A stretch of 27,963 nt of DNA, taken from contig CANCUC010000001.1 of the NCBI GenBank assembly GCA_947381255.1, positions 1 through 27,963 on the forward strand. The letters run 5' to 3'. This DNA is from Actinomycetota bacterium. Its GTDB lineage: Bacteria > Actinomycetota > Actinomycetes > Nanopelagicales > Nanopelagicaceae. The stretch's first letter is position 1. Every line of letters starts with the position of its first letter. A model generated the notes under the pieces. The model made no database searches and had not been told where the DNA came from. It saw nothing but the letters and a program-made list of their open reading frames with translations. The position numbers and the translations under genes are program-made. Positions 1 through 7,982 of the stretch are shown piece by piece.

Positions 1-1008
1 ATCACAATCTCGATCGCACACATCGAGTACCAGACCGAGAAGCGTCACTACGCACACGTTGACTGCCCAGGCCACGCCGACTACATCAAGAACATGATCA
101 CCGGAGCTGCCCAGATGGACGGCGCGATTCTTGTAGTAGCTGCAACTGACGGACCAATGCCTCAGACCAAGGAACACGTTCTCCTTGCTCGTCAGGTTGG
201 CGTTCCATCAATCGTTGTTGCTCTTAACAAGTCTGACATGGTTGATGACGAAGAAATTCTTGAGCTCGTTGAGATGGAAGTTCGCGAACTTCTTTCAAAG
301 TACGAGTTCCCAGGCGATGACACACCAATCGTTCGCATTTCAGCTCTTAAGGCTCTCGAAGGAGATCCAAAGTGGGTTGAGGCTCTTCTCGGTCTCATGG
401 ACCAGGTTGATGCATACATCCCACAACCTGAGCGTGAAGTTGATAAGCCATTCTTGATGCCAGTAGAAGATGTCTTCACAATCACCGGCCGTGGAACAGT
501 TGTTACCGGTCGTATTGAGCGCGGTATCGTCAAGGTCAACGAAGAAGTTGAAATTGTTGGTATCCGTCCAGATTCACAGAAGACCACTGTTACAGGCGTT
601 GAAATGTTCCGTAAGTTGCTCGATGAGGGCCAAGCTGGAGAGAACGTCGGTCTCCTACTTCGTGGAACAAAGCGTGAAGATGTAGAGCGCGGTCAGGTTG
701 TTGTTAAGCCTGGTTCGATCACACCTCACACCGAGTTCACCGCATCTGCATACATCCTTTCAAAGGATGAAGGCGGACGTCACACACCATTCTTTAACAA
801 CTACCGTCCACAGTTCTACTTCCGTACAACTGACGTAACCGGTGTTGTAACACTTCCAGCAGGAACCGAAATGGTTATGCCTGGCGATAACACTGAGATG
901 AACGTAGTTCTCATCCAACCAATCGCTATGGAAGATGGACTTCGCTTCGCTATCCGCGAAGGTGGCCGCACAGTTGGTGCTGGTCGCGTTATCAAGATCA
1001 ACAAGTAG
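1..1008 (+). CDS. tuf: Elongation factor Tu, 3' part (5' end outside window)
   Basis: EF-Tu is the GTPase that delivers aminoacyl-tRNA to the ribosomal A site. The frame is open from base 1, so 335 residues are present and about 60 N-terminal residues, including the P-loop, lie upstream of the window. The G3 motif DCPGH is at window residues 21-25, followed by the G4 motif NKSD and the G5-like SAL. The two beta-barrel domains follow, ending in the family-typical GRTVGAGRVIKINK. The gene sits just before the S10 cluster, as in other actinobacteria, where it usually ends the rpsL-rpsG-fusA-tuf operon. The family assignment is certain. Confidence 0.98.
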   Translation: MTISIAHIEYQTEKRHYAHVDCPGHADYIKNMITGAAQMDGAILVVAATDGPMPQTKEHVLLARQVGVPSIVVALNKSDMVDDEEILELVEMEVRELLSKYEFPGDDTPIVRISALKALEGDPKWVEALLGLMDQVDAYIPQPEREVDKPFLMPVEDVFTITGRGTVVTGRIERGIVKVNEEVEIVGIRPDSQKTTVTGVEMFRKLLDEGQAGENVGLLLRGTKREDVERGQVVVKPGSITPHTEFTASAYILSKDEGGRHTPFFNNYRPQFYFRTTDVTGVVTLPAGTEMVMPGDNTEMNVVLIQPIAMEDGLRFAIREGGRTVGAGRVIKINK

Positions 1009-1036
1009 TAAATAGCACTACCTCCTCCTGTTCGGG

Positions 1037-1059
1037 TGGGGCGGCGAATAACCGCCCCA
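1037..1059 (+). terminator. GC-rich hairpin between tuf and rpsJ, probable tuf terminator
   Basis: An 8-bp perfect stem, TGGGGCGG (1037-1044) with CCGCCCCA (1052-1059), closes a 7-nt loop. There is no U-run after it, which is common for actinobacterial hairpin terminators. It lies 28 bases after the tuf stop. A role as an S10 leader element is the alternative. Confidence 0.6.
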
Positions 1060-1114
1060 TCTAGGGAAGAGAAATAAATTTAAGTCGCAGTAACTAGATA
1101 AAAGGAGAAAGACG
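1059..1114 (+). promoter_or_regulatory. Leader region of the S10 cluster
   Basis: This A-rich stretch holds a 6-bp inverted repeat, ATCTAG (1059-1064) with CTAGAT (1094-1099), directly before the rpsJ ribosome-binding site AGGAG (1103-1107). The CTCCT runs at about 1022-1029 are complementary to that site. S10 operons are often feedback-controlled through such leaders by L4. I see no convincing -35/-10 pair. Regulation here is inference. Confidence 0.35.
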
Positions 1115-1423
1115 ATGGCGGGACAAAAGATCCGCATTCGGCTCAAGGCTTACGACCACGAAGTGATCGATACATCGGCGAAGAAGATTGTCGAGACTGT
1201 CGAGCGCACTGGTGCAACTGTCGCAGGTCCCGTTCCGCTGCCAACAGAGAAGAACACCTTCTGTGTCATTCGCTCTCCACACAAGTACAAGGACAGCCGC
1301 GAACATTTCGAGATGCGCACACATAAGCGCCTCATCGACATCATTGATCCAACTCCTAAGACAGTTGATTCATTGATGCGTCTTGATCTTCCTGCTGGCG
1401 TCGACATCGAGATTAAGCTCTAA
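1115..1423 (+). CDS. rpsJ: 30S ribosomal protein S10
   Basis: S10 is a 30S head protein and also the NusE partner of NusB and NusG in antitermination. The product has 102 residues, the normal family length, and starts MAGQKIRIRLKAYDHEVID. It carries the conserved VAGPVPLPT segment and ends in a typical DIEIKL tail. AGGAG sits 7-8 bases before the ATG. It is the first gene of the S10 cluster, and rplC begins 12 bases after its stop, so the genes downstream are very likely co-transcribed. Confidence 0.98.
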   Translation: MAGQKIRIRLKAYDHEVIDTSAKKIVETVERTGATVAGPVPLPTEKNTFCVIRSPHKYKDSREHFEMRTHKRLIDIIDPTPKTVDSLMRLDLPAGVDIEIKL

Positions 1424-1435
1424 GGAGACCTGACA

Positions 1436-2131
1436 ATGACAACAACGCAATCACAGGGCGCTGCCATCAAGGGAATCTTGGGCAAGAAGCTCGGCATGAC
1501 ACAGGTCTTCGATGCAAATAACAAGATCGTTCCAGTAACGGTTATTGCAGCTGGTCCAAATGTCGTTACACAAATTCGCACCATCGAAAATGATGGTTAC
1601 ACAGCGGTTCAATTGGCATTCGGTGCCGTTGACCCACGCAAGGTAACAAAGCCTGAGGCTGGTCACTTCGCCAAGGCCGGAGTTACTCCACGTACAGATG
1701 TTGCTGAACTTCGCACATCCAACGTTGATTCCTATTCAGTCGGACAAGAACTCAATGCAGATGTATTCGCTGCTGGAGAGCTTGTTGATGCAACTGGTAC
1801 ATCCCGCGGTAAGGGATCTGCTGGTGTTATGAAGCGTCACGGCTTCCACGGTCTTGGTGCATCTCACGGTGTTGACCGTAAGCACCGTATGCCAGGTTCG
1901 ATCGGTAACCGTACAACCCCAGGTCGCGTCTTCAAGGGAAAGAAGATGATGGGCCGCATGGGTGTTGAGACTGTTACAACTCAAAACTTGCTCGTTCACT
2001 CAGTTGATATTGAGAAGAACTTGATCTTGATTCGCGGCGCCGTCCCAGGTGCTACGAATTCAACAGTCTTCATCCGCTCTGCAGCGAAGAAGGCTGTCTC
2101 AGAAACTCTTACACAAAAGGCAGGTGCATAA
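1436..2131 (+). CDS. rplC: 50S ribosomal protein L3
   Basis: L3 is an early-assembly 50S protein whose extended loop reaches toward the peptidyl-transferase centre. The product has 231 residues. The family start GILGKKLGMTQVFD is preceded here by about 12 extra residues. The conserved glycine- and basic-rich loop HGFHGLGASHGVDRKHRMPGSIG lies in the middle of the protein. The ATG at 1436 has AAGGAG about 8-13 bases upstream and no better in-frame start follows, so the short N-terminal extension appears genuine. rplD starts 3 bases after the stop. Confidence 0.98.
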   Translation: MTTTQSQGAAIKGILGKKLGMTQVFDANNKIVPVTVIAAGPNVVTQIRTIENDGYTAVQLAFGAVDPRKVTKPEAGHFAKAGVTPRTDVAELRTSNVDSYSVGQELNADVFAAGELVDATGTSRGKGSAGVMKRHGFHGLGASHGVDRKHRMPGSIGNRTTPGRVFKGKKMMGRMGVETVTTQNLLVHSVDIEKNLILIRGAVPGATNSTVFIRSAAKKAVSETLTQKAGA

Positions 2132-2134
2132 GCC

Positions 2135-2806
2135 ATGGCTTTGACTATCGATATCAAGAGCCCTGAAGGTAAGAAGGTTGGCGACGTCACCCTTCCTTCA
2201 GAGATCTTTGATGTACAGGCTAATGTGCCTCTCATCCACCAAGTAGTAGTTGCACAACTTGCAGCTGCTCGCCAAGGAACAGCCAAGACAAAGAATCGTG
2301 GCGAAGTTTCTGGTACAGGTAAGAAGCCTTTCAAGCAGAAGGGAACCGGTCGCGCTCGTCAGGGCTCTGTCCGTGCTCCACTTCAGCGTCACGGTGGTGT
2401 CTCACACGGTCCAGTACCTCGTAAGTATGACCAACGCACCCCAAAGAAGATGATCGCAGCTGCTCTTAAGGGCGTGCTCTCTGATCGTCAACGCGAAGAT
2501 CGTATCCACGTTGTTTCAAGCATCACCGATGCTCCAACAACCAAGGGTGCTATCTCAGCAGTTCGCCAATTTTCAGATCGCAAGAACTTGCTCGTTGTGC
2601 TTTCACGCAGCGAGGACATCGCATGGCGTTCACTTCGCAATGCCGAGAACTTGCACCTGATCGTTAACGATCAGCTCAATGCTTACGACATCTTGGTTTC
2701 AGATGATGTTGTCTTCTCGGAGAGCGCGATTCGTGAATTCATCGCCGGCCCAGCAAAGGCAGCTACTGCAGTTGCTCGTGAATCAGAAGTAGAGGTGTCC
2801 GCATGA
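2135..2806 (+). CDS. rplD: 50S ribosomal protein L4
   Basis: L4 lines the nascent-peptide exit tunnel and in many bacteria represses its own S10 operon. The product has 223 residues. The basic tunnel loop appears as GTGKKPFKQKGTGRARQGS, followed by HGPVPRKYDQRTPKKM, both strongly conserved. A short variable acidic tail ends the protein. The last four bases, ATGA, overlap the rplW start, indicating translational coupling. Whether this L4 acts on the leader before rpsJ cannot be told from the sequence. Confidence 0.98.
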   Translation: MALTIDIKSPEGKKVGDVTLPSEIFDVQANVPLIHQVVVAQLAAARQGTAKTKNRGEVSGTGKKPFKQKGTGRARQGSVRAPLQRHGGVSHGPVPRKYDQRTPKKMIAAALKGVLSDRQREDRIHVVSSITDAPTTKGAISAVRQFSDRKNLLVVLSRSEDIAWRSLRNAENLHLIVNDQLNAYDILVSDDVVFSESAIREFIAGPAKAATAVARESEVEVSA

Positions 2807-3096
2807 AGGACCATCGCGACGTACTCCTAGCACCAGTTGTCTCAGAGAAGGCTTACGGCCTACTCGATGAGAACAAGTACACCTTCTTGGTGGCTACTGA
2901 TGCTAACAAGACAGAGATCAAAATCGCTGTCGAAAAAGTTTTCAATGTAAAAGTCATCAGCGTTAACACCATGAACCGCCAAGGAAAGCGCAAGCGCACT
3001 CCTAAGGGTTTTGGTAAGCGCAATGACACCAAGCGTGCGATCGTGCATGTTGCTGCTGGTGACCGTATCGACATCTTCGGAGGACCTGTTTCCTAA
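2803..3096 (+). CDS. rplW: 50S ribosomal protein L23
   Basis: L23 sits at the tunnel exit and is the docking site for trigger factor and the signal recognition particle. The product has 97 residues, the usual length. Visible family features are the N-terminal LLAPVVSEKAYGLL, the segment YTFLVATDANKTEIKIAVEK and the basic loop GKRKRTPKGFGKR. The ATG overlaps the end of rplD by 4 bases, with a GAGG-type site upstream inside rplD. A 37-base purine-rich gap precedes rplB. Confidence 0.97.
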   Translation: MKDHRDVLLAPVVSEKAYGLLDENKYTFLVATDANKTEIKIAVEKVFNVKVISVNTMNRQGKRKRTPKGFGKRNDTKRAIVHVAAGDRIDIFGGPVS

Positions 3097-3133
3097 GGGA
3101 ATCAGGACTAGAAGAAGAAGAGGAAGATAAAAA

Positions 3134-3967
3134 ATGGCCCTACGTAAACTTAAGCCGACCACACCTGGTCAGCGCGGCGCGAGCGTTCCTGATTTCGAAG
3201 AGATCACACGCACTACCCCAGAGAAGTCATTGGTTCGCCCAATTCACTCTAAGGGTGGCCGTAACGCATCAGGCAAGATCACCGTTCGCCACCAAGGCGG
3301 CGGACACAAGCGCGCATACCGCTTGATCGATTTCACTCGTAACGATAAAGATGGCATCCCAGCAAAGGTTGCTCACATCGAATACGACCCAAATCGCACA
3401 GCTCGTATTGCCCTACTTCACTATGCAGATGGAGAGAAGCGTTACATCATCGCTCCCGCAAAGTTGAACCAAGGCGACAAGATTGAGAATGGCCCAGCAG
3501 CGGATATCAAGCCAGGCAATAACTTGCCACTTCGCAATATCCCAGTTGGAACCATGATCCATGCAATTGAACTTCGCCCAGGTGGCGGAGCGAAGATTGC
3601 TCGCTCAGCAGGAGCTGGAGTTCAGCTCGTTGCTAAGGATGGCCCATACGCACAGCTTCGTATGCCATCAGGTGAAATTCGTAACGTCGATGTCCGTTGC
3701 CGCGCAACGGTTGGTGAAGTCGGAAACGCCGAACAATCAAATATCAACTACGGAAAAGCAGGCCGTATGCGTTGGAAGGGCAAGCGCCCAACCGTCCGCG
3801 GTGTTGTTATGAACCCAGTCGATCACCCACACGGTGGTGGAGAAGGTAAGACATCCGGTGGTCGTCACCCAGTGTCACCTTGGGGTCAGCCAGAGGGCCG
3901 TACTCGCAAGAAAAAGGCGAGCGATGCACTCATTGTCCGTCGTCGTAAGTCGAATAAGAAGCGATAG
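3134..3967 (+). CDS. rplB: 50S ribosomal protein L2
   Basis: L2 is the large 50S protein needed for subunit joining and peptidyl-transferase assembly. The product has 277 residues, the standard length. The highly conserved C-terminal stretch NPVDHPHGGGEGKTSGGRHP is intact and includes the histidine (about residue 230) long implicated in activity. The C-terminus is very basic (RRRKSNKKR). A purine-rich GAAGAGGAAG region about 10-20 bases upstream provides the ribosome-binding site. rpsS follows after 14 bases. Confidence 0.98.
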   Translation: MALRKLKPTTPGQRGASVPDFEEITRTTPEKSLVRPIHSKGGRNASGKITVRHQGGGHKRAYRLIDFTRNDKDGIPAKVAHIEYDPNRTARIALLHYADGEKRYIIAPAKLNQGDKIENGPAADIKPGNNLPLRNIPVGTMIHAIELRPGGGAKIARSAGAGVQLVAKDGPYAQLRMPSGEIRNVDVRCRATVGEVGNAEQSNINYGKAGRMRWKGKRPTVRGVVMNPVDHPHGGGEGKTSGGRHPVSPWGQPEGRTRKKKASDALIVRRRKSNKKR

Positions 3968-3981
3968 GGGAGCGACTACAA

Positions 3982-4263
3982 ATGCCACGTAGTTTAAAAA
4001 AGGGTCCATTCGTGGACGGTCACCTTCAGAAGAAGGTCGATGTTCAAAATGCGGCTAACACCAAGGTTGTTATCAAGACCTGGTCACGTCGCTCAATGAT
4101 CATTCCTTCAATGATCGGACACACCATCGCTGTACACGACGGTCGCAAGCACGTTCCAGTTTTCGTCACAGAAGCAATGATTGGTCACAAGCTCGGTGAG
4201 TTTGCTCCAACTCGTACCTTCAAGGGACACGTCAAGGATGATCGGAGAGCTTCACGTGGCTAA
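3982..4263 (+). CDS. rpsS: 30S ribosomal protein S19
   Basis: S19 lies in the 30S head beside S13 and contacts the A-site region and intersubunit bridges. The product has 93 residues with the typical start MPRSLKKGPFVDGHL and the conserved TWSRRSMIIPSMIGHTIAVH and KLGEFAPTRTF segments. AGGGGAG lies about 10 bases upstream of the ATG. The 3' end overlaps the rplV GTG start by 8 bases, so rplV is probably translationally coupled to it. Confidence 0.98.
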   Translation: MPRSLKKGPFVDGHLQKKVDVQNAANTKVVIKTWSRRSMIIPSMIGHTIAVHDGRKHVPVFVTEAMIGHKLGEFAPTRTFKGHVKDDRRASRG

Positions 4264-4801
4264 TACACCTAAAGCAACCAATCCAACTGACGCACTCGTT
4301 GCACAAGCAGTCTTGCGCAACACTCGCGTAACACCTCAGAAGGCTCGTCGCGTAATCAACTTGATCCGCGGAGAGCGTGCTGACATTGCGCTTACAACTT
4401 TGAAGTTCGCTCCTCAAGAAGTTGGTGCAGATCTCTACACCCTCTTGAACTCAGCGATCAACAATGCAAAGCAGAAGAGCCCATCACTTCGTGATGCATC
4501 AGAGCTTTACATCGTTGAAGCACTTGTCGACGAGGCGCCTACCCTGAAGCGTTTCCGTCCACGTGCACAAGGTCGCGGCTTCCAAATCTTGAAGCGCGCA
4601 TCAACTTTGACATTGGTTGTTTCAACCGATCGTTCATATCGCCCACACGGTCTTAAGAAGGTCGTTAACGCGAAGGCAAATCCAAACAAGGTTGTGCTTG
4701 CTAAGCCAGCAACACCAGCAGCGGCTCCTAAGAAGGCTGCAGCTAAGAAGGCAGCACCAGTTGCCGAAGTCGCAGTTGCCACAGAAGGGCAGGCCGAGTA
4801 A
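4256..4801 (+). CDS. rplV: 50S ribosomal protein L22
   Basis: L22 lines the exit tunnel with a long beta-hairpin. Its core (AVLRNTRVTPQKARRVINLI to the RPRAQGRGFQILKRASTLTLVV hairpin) is intact. The open frame extends up to 4181, but GTG 4256 is chosen because GGAGAG (4244-4249) lies 6 bases before it and it limits the overlap with rpsS to 8 bases; ATG 4238 is possible. The resulting product has 181 residues. The last 40 or so form a low-complexity Ala/Lys/Pro tail, which is common in actinobacterial L22 and probably disordered. rpsC begins at the base after the stop codon. Confidence 0.95.
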   Translation: MANTPKATNPTDALVAQAVLRNTRVTPQKARRVINLIRGERADIALTTLKFAPQEVGADLYTLLNSAINNAKQKSPSLRDASELYIVEALVDEAPTLKRFRPRAQGRGFQILKRASTLTLVVSTDRSYRPHGLKKVVNAKANPNKVVLAKPATPAAAPKKAAAKKAAPVAEVAVATEGQAE

Positions 4802-5623
4802 ATGGGTCAAAAAGTAAATCCACACGGCTTCCGTCTGGGAATTACAACTGAGTTCAAGTCTCGTTGGTATGCAGACAAGCTTTACAAGGATTATGTGAAG
4901 GAAGATATCGAGATCCGTCGCATGATGAGCAAGGGCATGGAGCGCGCAGGCGTTTCACGTATTGAAATCGAGCGCACACGTGAGCGTGTTCGTATCGATC
5001 TATATACCGCACGCCCTGGCATCGTCATCGGCCGTCGCGGAACCGAAGCTGATCGCATCCGTCAGGATCTTGAGAAGCTCACCGGCAAGCAGGTTCAACT
5101 CAACATTCTTGAGGTTAAGAACCCAGAGATTGATGCACAACTTGTTGCGCAAGGAATTGCTGAACAACTTGCTGCTCGTGTCTCATTCCGTCGCGCAATG
5201 CGTAAGTCAATGCAATCTGCTCTCAAGGCAGGTGCACAAGGTATTCGTGTTCAAGTTGGTGGACGTCTTGGCGGCGCAGAAATTGCTCGCTCGGAGTTCT
5301 ACCGCGAGGGTCGCGTACCTCTTCACACACTTCGTGCGGATATCGATTATGGATTCCACGAAGCCCACACAACTTTCGGTCGCCTTGGTGTAAAGGTTTG
5401 GATCTACAAGGGTGAAGTTATCGAATCCCGCGCAGAGCGCGCAGCGGCAGCACTTGCTGCAGCACGTGCACCAAAGCCAAGTCGTCCAGCTAACCGTCCA
5501 CCTCGTGGACCACGTAGCGAAGTAACTTCTTCAACACCAGCATCACGCGCAGCCGCAGAGGTTGTAGCACCTGAAGCTGCTGCTCCAGTAGTTACCGAAG
5601 TTTCGGAAGGAGCCGCTGAATAA
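4802..5623 (+). CDS. rpsC: 30S ribosomal protein S3
   Basis: S3 forms part of the mRNA entry channel with S4 and S5 and contributes to mRNA unwinding. The product has 273 residues. It starts MGQKVNPHGFRLGIT and has a KH-type RNA-binding motif GIVIGRRG near residue 76, then the conserved GRLGGAEIARSE and GRLGVKVWIYKGE segments. From about residue 215 the tail is Ala/Pro/Arg-rich and likely unstructured, as in other actinobacterial S3 proteins. Its stop overlaps the rplP start by one base (TAATG). Confidence 0.98.
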   Translation: MGQKVNPHGFRLGITTEFKSRWYADKLYKDYVKEDIEIRRMMSKGMERAGVSRIEIERTRERVRIDLYTARPGIVIGRRGTEADRIRQDLEKLTGKQVQLNILEVKNPEIDAQLVAQGIAEQLAARVSFRRAMRKSMQSALKAGAQGIRVQVGGRLGGAEIARSEFYREGRVPLHTLRADIDYGFHEAHTTFGRLGVKVWIYKGEVIESRAERAAAALAAARAPKPSRPANRPPRGPRSEVTSSTPASRAAAEVVAPEAAAPVVTEVSEGAAE

Positions 5624-6036
5624 TGTTAATTCCACGTCGCGTTAAGCACCGTAAGCAGCACCACCCAAAGCGGGCTGGTATGTCTAAGGGCGGAACCGTT
5701 GTTTCATTCGGTGACTTTGGTATTCAAGCTCTTGAGCCTGCATATGTAACAAACCGTCAGATTGAAGCAGCACGTATTGCAATGACCCGTCACATCAAGC
5801 GTGGTGGAAAGGTTTGGATCAACATTTATCCAGATCGTCCACTTACCAAGAAGCCTGCTGAAACACGCATGGGTTCCGGTAAGGGTTCACCTGAGTGGTG
5901 GATTGCAAACGTAAAGCCAGGTCGCGTTATGTTTGAAATTTCTGGTGTTTCAGAAGAAATCGCAACAGAGGCAATGACTCGTGCGATCCACAAGTTGCCA
6001 ATGAAGTGTCGTGTAGTACGTCGGGAGGAGTTCTAA
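5623..6036 (+). CDS. rplP: 50S ribosomal protein L16
   Basis: L16 helps organise the A-site tRNA region of the 50S subunit. The product has 137 residues, with the family start MLIPRRVKHRKQHHPKR and the conserved EPAYVTNRQIEAARIAMTRH and ETRMGSGKGSPEWWIANVKPGR segments. GGAG lies inside the end of rpsC. Both junctions are one-base TAATG overlaps (rpsC-rplP and rplP-rpmC), showing tight translational coupling. Confidence 0.98.
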   Translation: MLIPRRVKHRKQHHPKRAGMSKGGTVVSFGDFGIQALEPAYVTNRQIEAARIAMTRHIKRGGKVWINIYPDRPLTKKPAETRMGSGKGSPEWWIANVKPGRVMFEISGVSEEIATEAMTRAIHKLPMKCRVVRREEF

Positions 6037-6254
6037 TGTCTAATATCGTGACAGCAGAGCAGCTTCGTGCGCTCTCCACTGACGAACTAGCGATCAAGCT
6101 TCGCGAAGGAAAAGAAGAGCTATTCAACCTTCGCTTCCAAGCAGCTACAGGTCAACTTGAAAACCACGGTCGTTTGACTGCGGTCCGTAAAGAGATTGCG
6201 CGTATTTACACAATCTTGCGTGAGCGTGAGCTCGGAATTGGAGGCGCAGCGTGA
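6036..6254 (+). CDS. rpmC: 50S ribosomal protein L29
   Basis: L29 is a small helical-hairpin protein next to L23 at the tunnel exit. ATG 6036 is chosen over an upstream in-frame TTG at 6006 because it makes the one-base TAATG overlap with rplP, has GGGAGGAG directly upstream, and gives the family-like N-terminus MSNIVTAEQLRALSTDEL. The product has 72 residues with the signature KEELFNLRFQAATGQLEN. It ends in a 4-base overlap (GTGA) with rpsQ. Confidence 0.96.
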   Translation: MSNIVTAEQLRALSTDELAIKLREGKEELFNLRFQAATGQLENHGRLTAVRKEIARIYTILRERELGIGGAA

Positions 6255-6520
6255 GCGAGCTAAATAACGAGCGCGGATTCCGCAAGACTCGTGAAGGAAT
6301 TGTTACCAGCGACAAGATGGATAAGACCGTCGTCGTTGCAATCCAAAGTCAGACCAAGCATGGTGTGTACTCAAAGGTTATGACCCGCTCTCACAAGTTG
6401 AAGGCGCATGACGAGAACAACACAGCTGGCGTCGGCGATCGCGTACTACTCATGGAAACTCGTCCACTATCGGCAACTAAGCGTTGGCGTGTAGTCGAGA
6501 TCCTCGAGAAGGCTAAGTAA
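6251..6520 (+). CDS. rpsQ: 30S ribosomal protein S17
   Basis: S17 is a primary 16S rRNA binder with an OB fold. The product has 89 residues. Conserved features are RGFRKTREGIVTSDKMDKTVVV and the later DRVLLMETRPLSATKRWRVVEIL. It begins with GTG inside the rpmC stop (GTGA). The preceding GGAG at about 6240 serves as ribosome-binding site. This is the last gene of the S10 cluster; rplN follows after only 13 bases, so the S10 and spc clusters are probably read as one unit. Confidence 0.97.
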   Translation: MSELNNERGFRKTREGIVTSDKMDKTVVVAIQSQTKHGVYSKVMTRSHKLKAHDENNTAGVGDRVLLMETRPLSATKRWRVVEILEKAK

Positions 6521-6533
6521 GGGGTATCGAAAA

Positions 6534-6902
6534 ATGATTCAACAAGAATCCAGACTTCGTGTCGCGGATAACACCGGTGCAAAGGAACTCCTTTGTATTC
6601 GTGTTCTCGGTGGCTCCTCACGTCGCTACGCAGGTATCGGTGACATCATCGTTTGTACCGTCAAGGATGCTATTCCTGGTGGACAGGTTAAGAAGGGTGA
6701 GGTCGTAAAGGCTGTCATCGTTCGTACCGTTAAAGAGAACCGTCGCCCTGATGGTTCATATATCAAGTTTGATGAGAACGCAGCAGTTATCTTGAAGGCA
6801 GACGGCGAGCCTCGCGGCACCCGTATCTTCGGACCAGTTGCTCGTGAACTTCGTGACAAGCGTTTCATGAAGATTATCTCGCTCGCGCCGGAGGTGCTAT
6901 AA
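6534..6902 (+). CDS. rplN: 50S ribosomal protein L14
   Basis: L14 lies at the subunit interface, forms a bridge to 16S rRNA and is the binding site of the silencing factor RsfS. The product has exactly 122 residues, the invariant family length. It starts MIQQESRLRVADNTGAKELLCI and ends with the typical ARELRDKRFMKIISLAPEVL. AAGGGG precedes the ATG by about 10 bases. rplX follows after 3 bases. Confidence 0.98.
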   Translation: MIQQESRLRVADNTGAKELLCIRVLGGSSRRYAGIGDIIVCTVKDAIPGGQVKKGEVVKAVIVRTVKENRRPDGSYIKFDENAAVILKADGEPRGTRIFGPVARELRDKRFMKIISLAPEVL

Positions 6903-6905
6903 AAA

Positions 6906-7223
6906 ATGGCAAACATTAAGCGTGGCGACACTGTTCAAGTGATCGCTGGAAAAGATAAGGGTGTAACCGGCACGGTTATCTCTATCGATAAGAAGGAATC
7001 TCGCGTAATTGTCGAGGGTGCTAACCGCGTTAAGCGTCACACTCAACAGACTGAGACCGAACGTGGTGTCAAGGTCGGCGGAATTCTCACCGTTGAAGCT
7101 GCAATTCACATTTCAAATGTGCAACTTGTTGGCGACGATGGCAAGGCCACTCGCATTGGTGCGCGCAAGGATGAGAACGGCAAGAACGTTCGCATCTCTC
7201 GTCGTACCGGAAAGGATGTCTAA
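6906..7223 (+). CDS. rplX: 50S ribosomal protein L24
   Basis: L24 starts 50S assembly by binding the 5' region of 23S rRNA. The product has 105 residues with a KOW motif near the N-terminus (KRGDTVQVIAGKDKGVTGTV) and the conserved GANRVKRHTQ segment. The start at 6906 has GGAGG at the end of rplN (about 6890). Only 2 bases separate it from rplE. Nothing unusual is seen. Confidence 0.97.
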   Translation: MANIKRGDTVQVIAGKDKGVTGTVISIDKKESRVIVEGANRVKRHTQQTETERGVKVGGILTVEAAIHISNVQLVGDDGKATRIGARKDENGKNVRISRRTGKDV

Positions 7224-7225
7224 CC

Positions 7226-7783
7226 ATGACAACCGCAACAGCTCCTCGTCTTAAGGCCCGTTACAAGGCCGAGATCGCACCTGCGCTCAAGACCCAATTT
7301 GCTTACAGCAATGTTATGCAGATTCCTGGCTTGGTTAAGGTCATCGTAAATATGGGTGTTGGTGAAGCAGCTCGTGACTCTAAGTTGATTGAAGGCGCTA
7401 TCCGCGACCTCACGATCATCACCGGTCAGAAGCCTCAGGTCACCAAGTCTCGCAAGTCAATTGCTCAGTTCAAGTTGCGTGAAGGCATGCCAATTGGTGC
7501 CCACGTAACACTTCGCAATGATCGTATGTGGGAGTTCGCAGATCGTCTTCTCTCGATCGCACTTCCTCGTATCCGTGACTTCCGTGGACTCTCTCCTAAG
7601 CAATTCGATGGAAACGGCAACTACACCTTCGGTCTTACCGAGCAGGTTGTATTCCCAGAGATCGAACAGGACAAGATCGACCGCACACGCGGTATGGATA
7701 TCACTTTCGTAACCACAGCCAAGACAGATGAAGAGGGTCGCGCACTACTTAAGGCGCTCGGCTTTCCATTCCGTGAGAACTAA
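7226..7783 (+). CDS. rplE: 50S ribosomal protein L5
   Basis: L5 belongs to the central protuberance with 5S rRNA, L18 and L25. The product has 185 residues. Family features are the IVNMGVGEAARDSK segment, TGQKPQVTKSRKSIAQFKLREGMPIG, and the C-terminal RGMDITFVTTAKTDEEGRALLKALGFPF. The ATG follows the rplX stop by 2 bases. In E. coli, S8 represses spc translation at the L5 start; no similar element is evident at this junction. Confidence 0.98.
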   Translation: MTTATAPRLKARYKAEIAPALKTQFAYSNVMQIPGLVKVIVNMGVGEAARDSKLIEGAIRDLTIITGQKPQVTKSRKSIAQFKLREGMPIGAHVTLRNDRMWEFADRLLSIALPRIRDFRGLSPKQFDGNGNYTFGLTEQVVFPEIEQDKIDRTRGMDITFVTTAKTDEEGRALLKALGFPFREN

Positions 7784-7796
7784 GGGGTAGCAACTA

Positions 7797-7982
7797 ATGG
7801 CAAAGACATCGCTCAAGGTTAAAGCTGCTCGCAAGCCTAAGTTCAAGGTTCGTGGCTACACACGTTGCCAACGTTGTGGTCGTCCACACGCTGTCTACCA
7901 AAAGTTCGGCATCTGCCGTATCTGCTTCCGCGAGATGGCACATAAGGGCGAACTTCCAGGCATCACCAAGGCTTCTTGGTAA
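7797..7982 (+). CDS. rpsZ: 30S ribosomal protein S14, zinc (type Z) form
   Basis: This is the short zinc-binding S14 of the 30S head. It has 61 residues with two CxxC pairs at Cys24/Cys27 and Cys40/Cys43, which coordinate a structural zinc in this form. The sequence ends in the type-Z hallmark GELPGITKASW. AAGGGGTAG lies about 6-14 bases before the ATG. No zinc-free S14 paralogue is present in the window. The 96-base gap after it is one of the structured gaps of the cluster. Confidence 0.97.
   Translation: MAKTSLKVKAARKPKFKVRGYTRCQRCGRPHAVYQKFGICRICFREMAHKGELPGITKASW

Noticed and set aside
192..587. 131-residue open frame on the minus strand inside tuf
   Set aside because: It lies entirely opposite the EF-Tu coding sequence, has no recognisable family features and follows from the codon bias of the real gene.
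3111..3133. GAAGAAGAAGAGGAAGA purine tract as a tandem repeat
   Set aside because: It is best explained as an extended ribosome-binding region for rplB; the repeat is too short to call.
4181..4255. Upstream extension of rplV within rpsS
   Set aside because: The extra 25 residues are out-of-frame rpsS sequence; GTG 4256 has a well-spaced GGAGAG site and leads directly into the L22 region.
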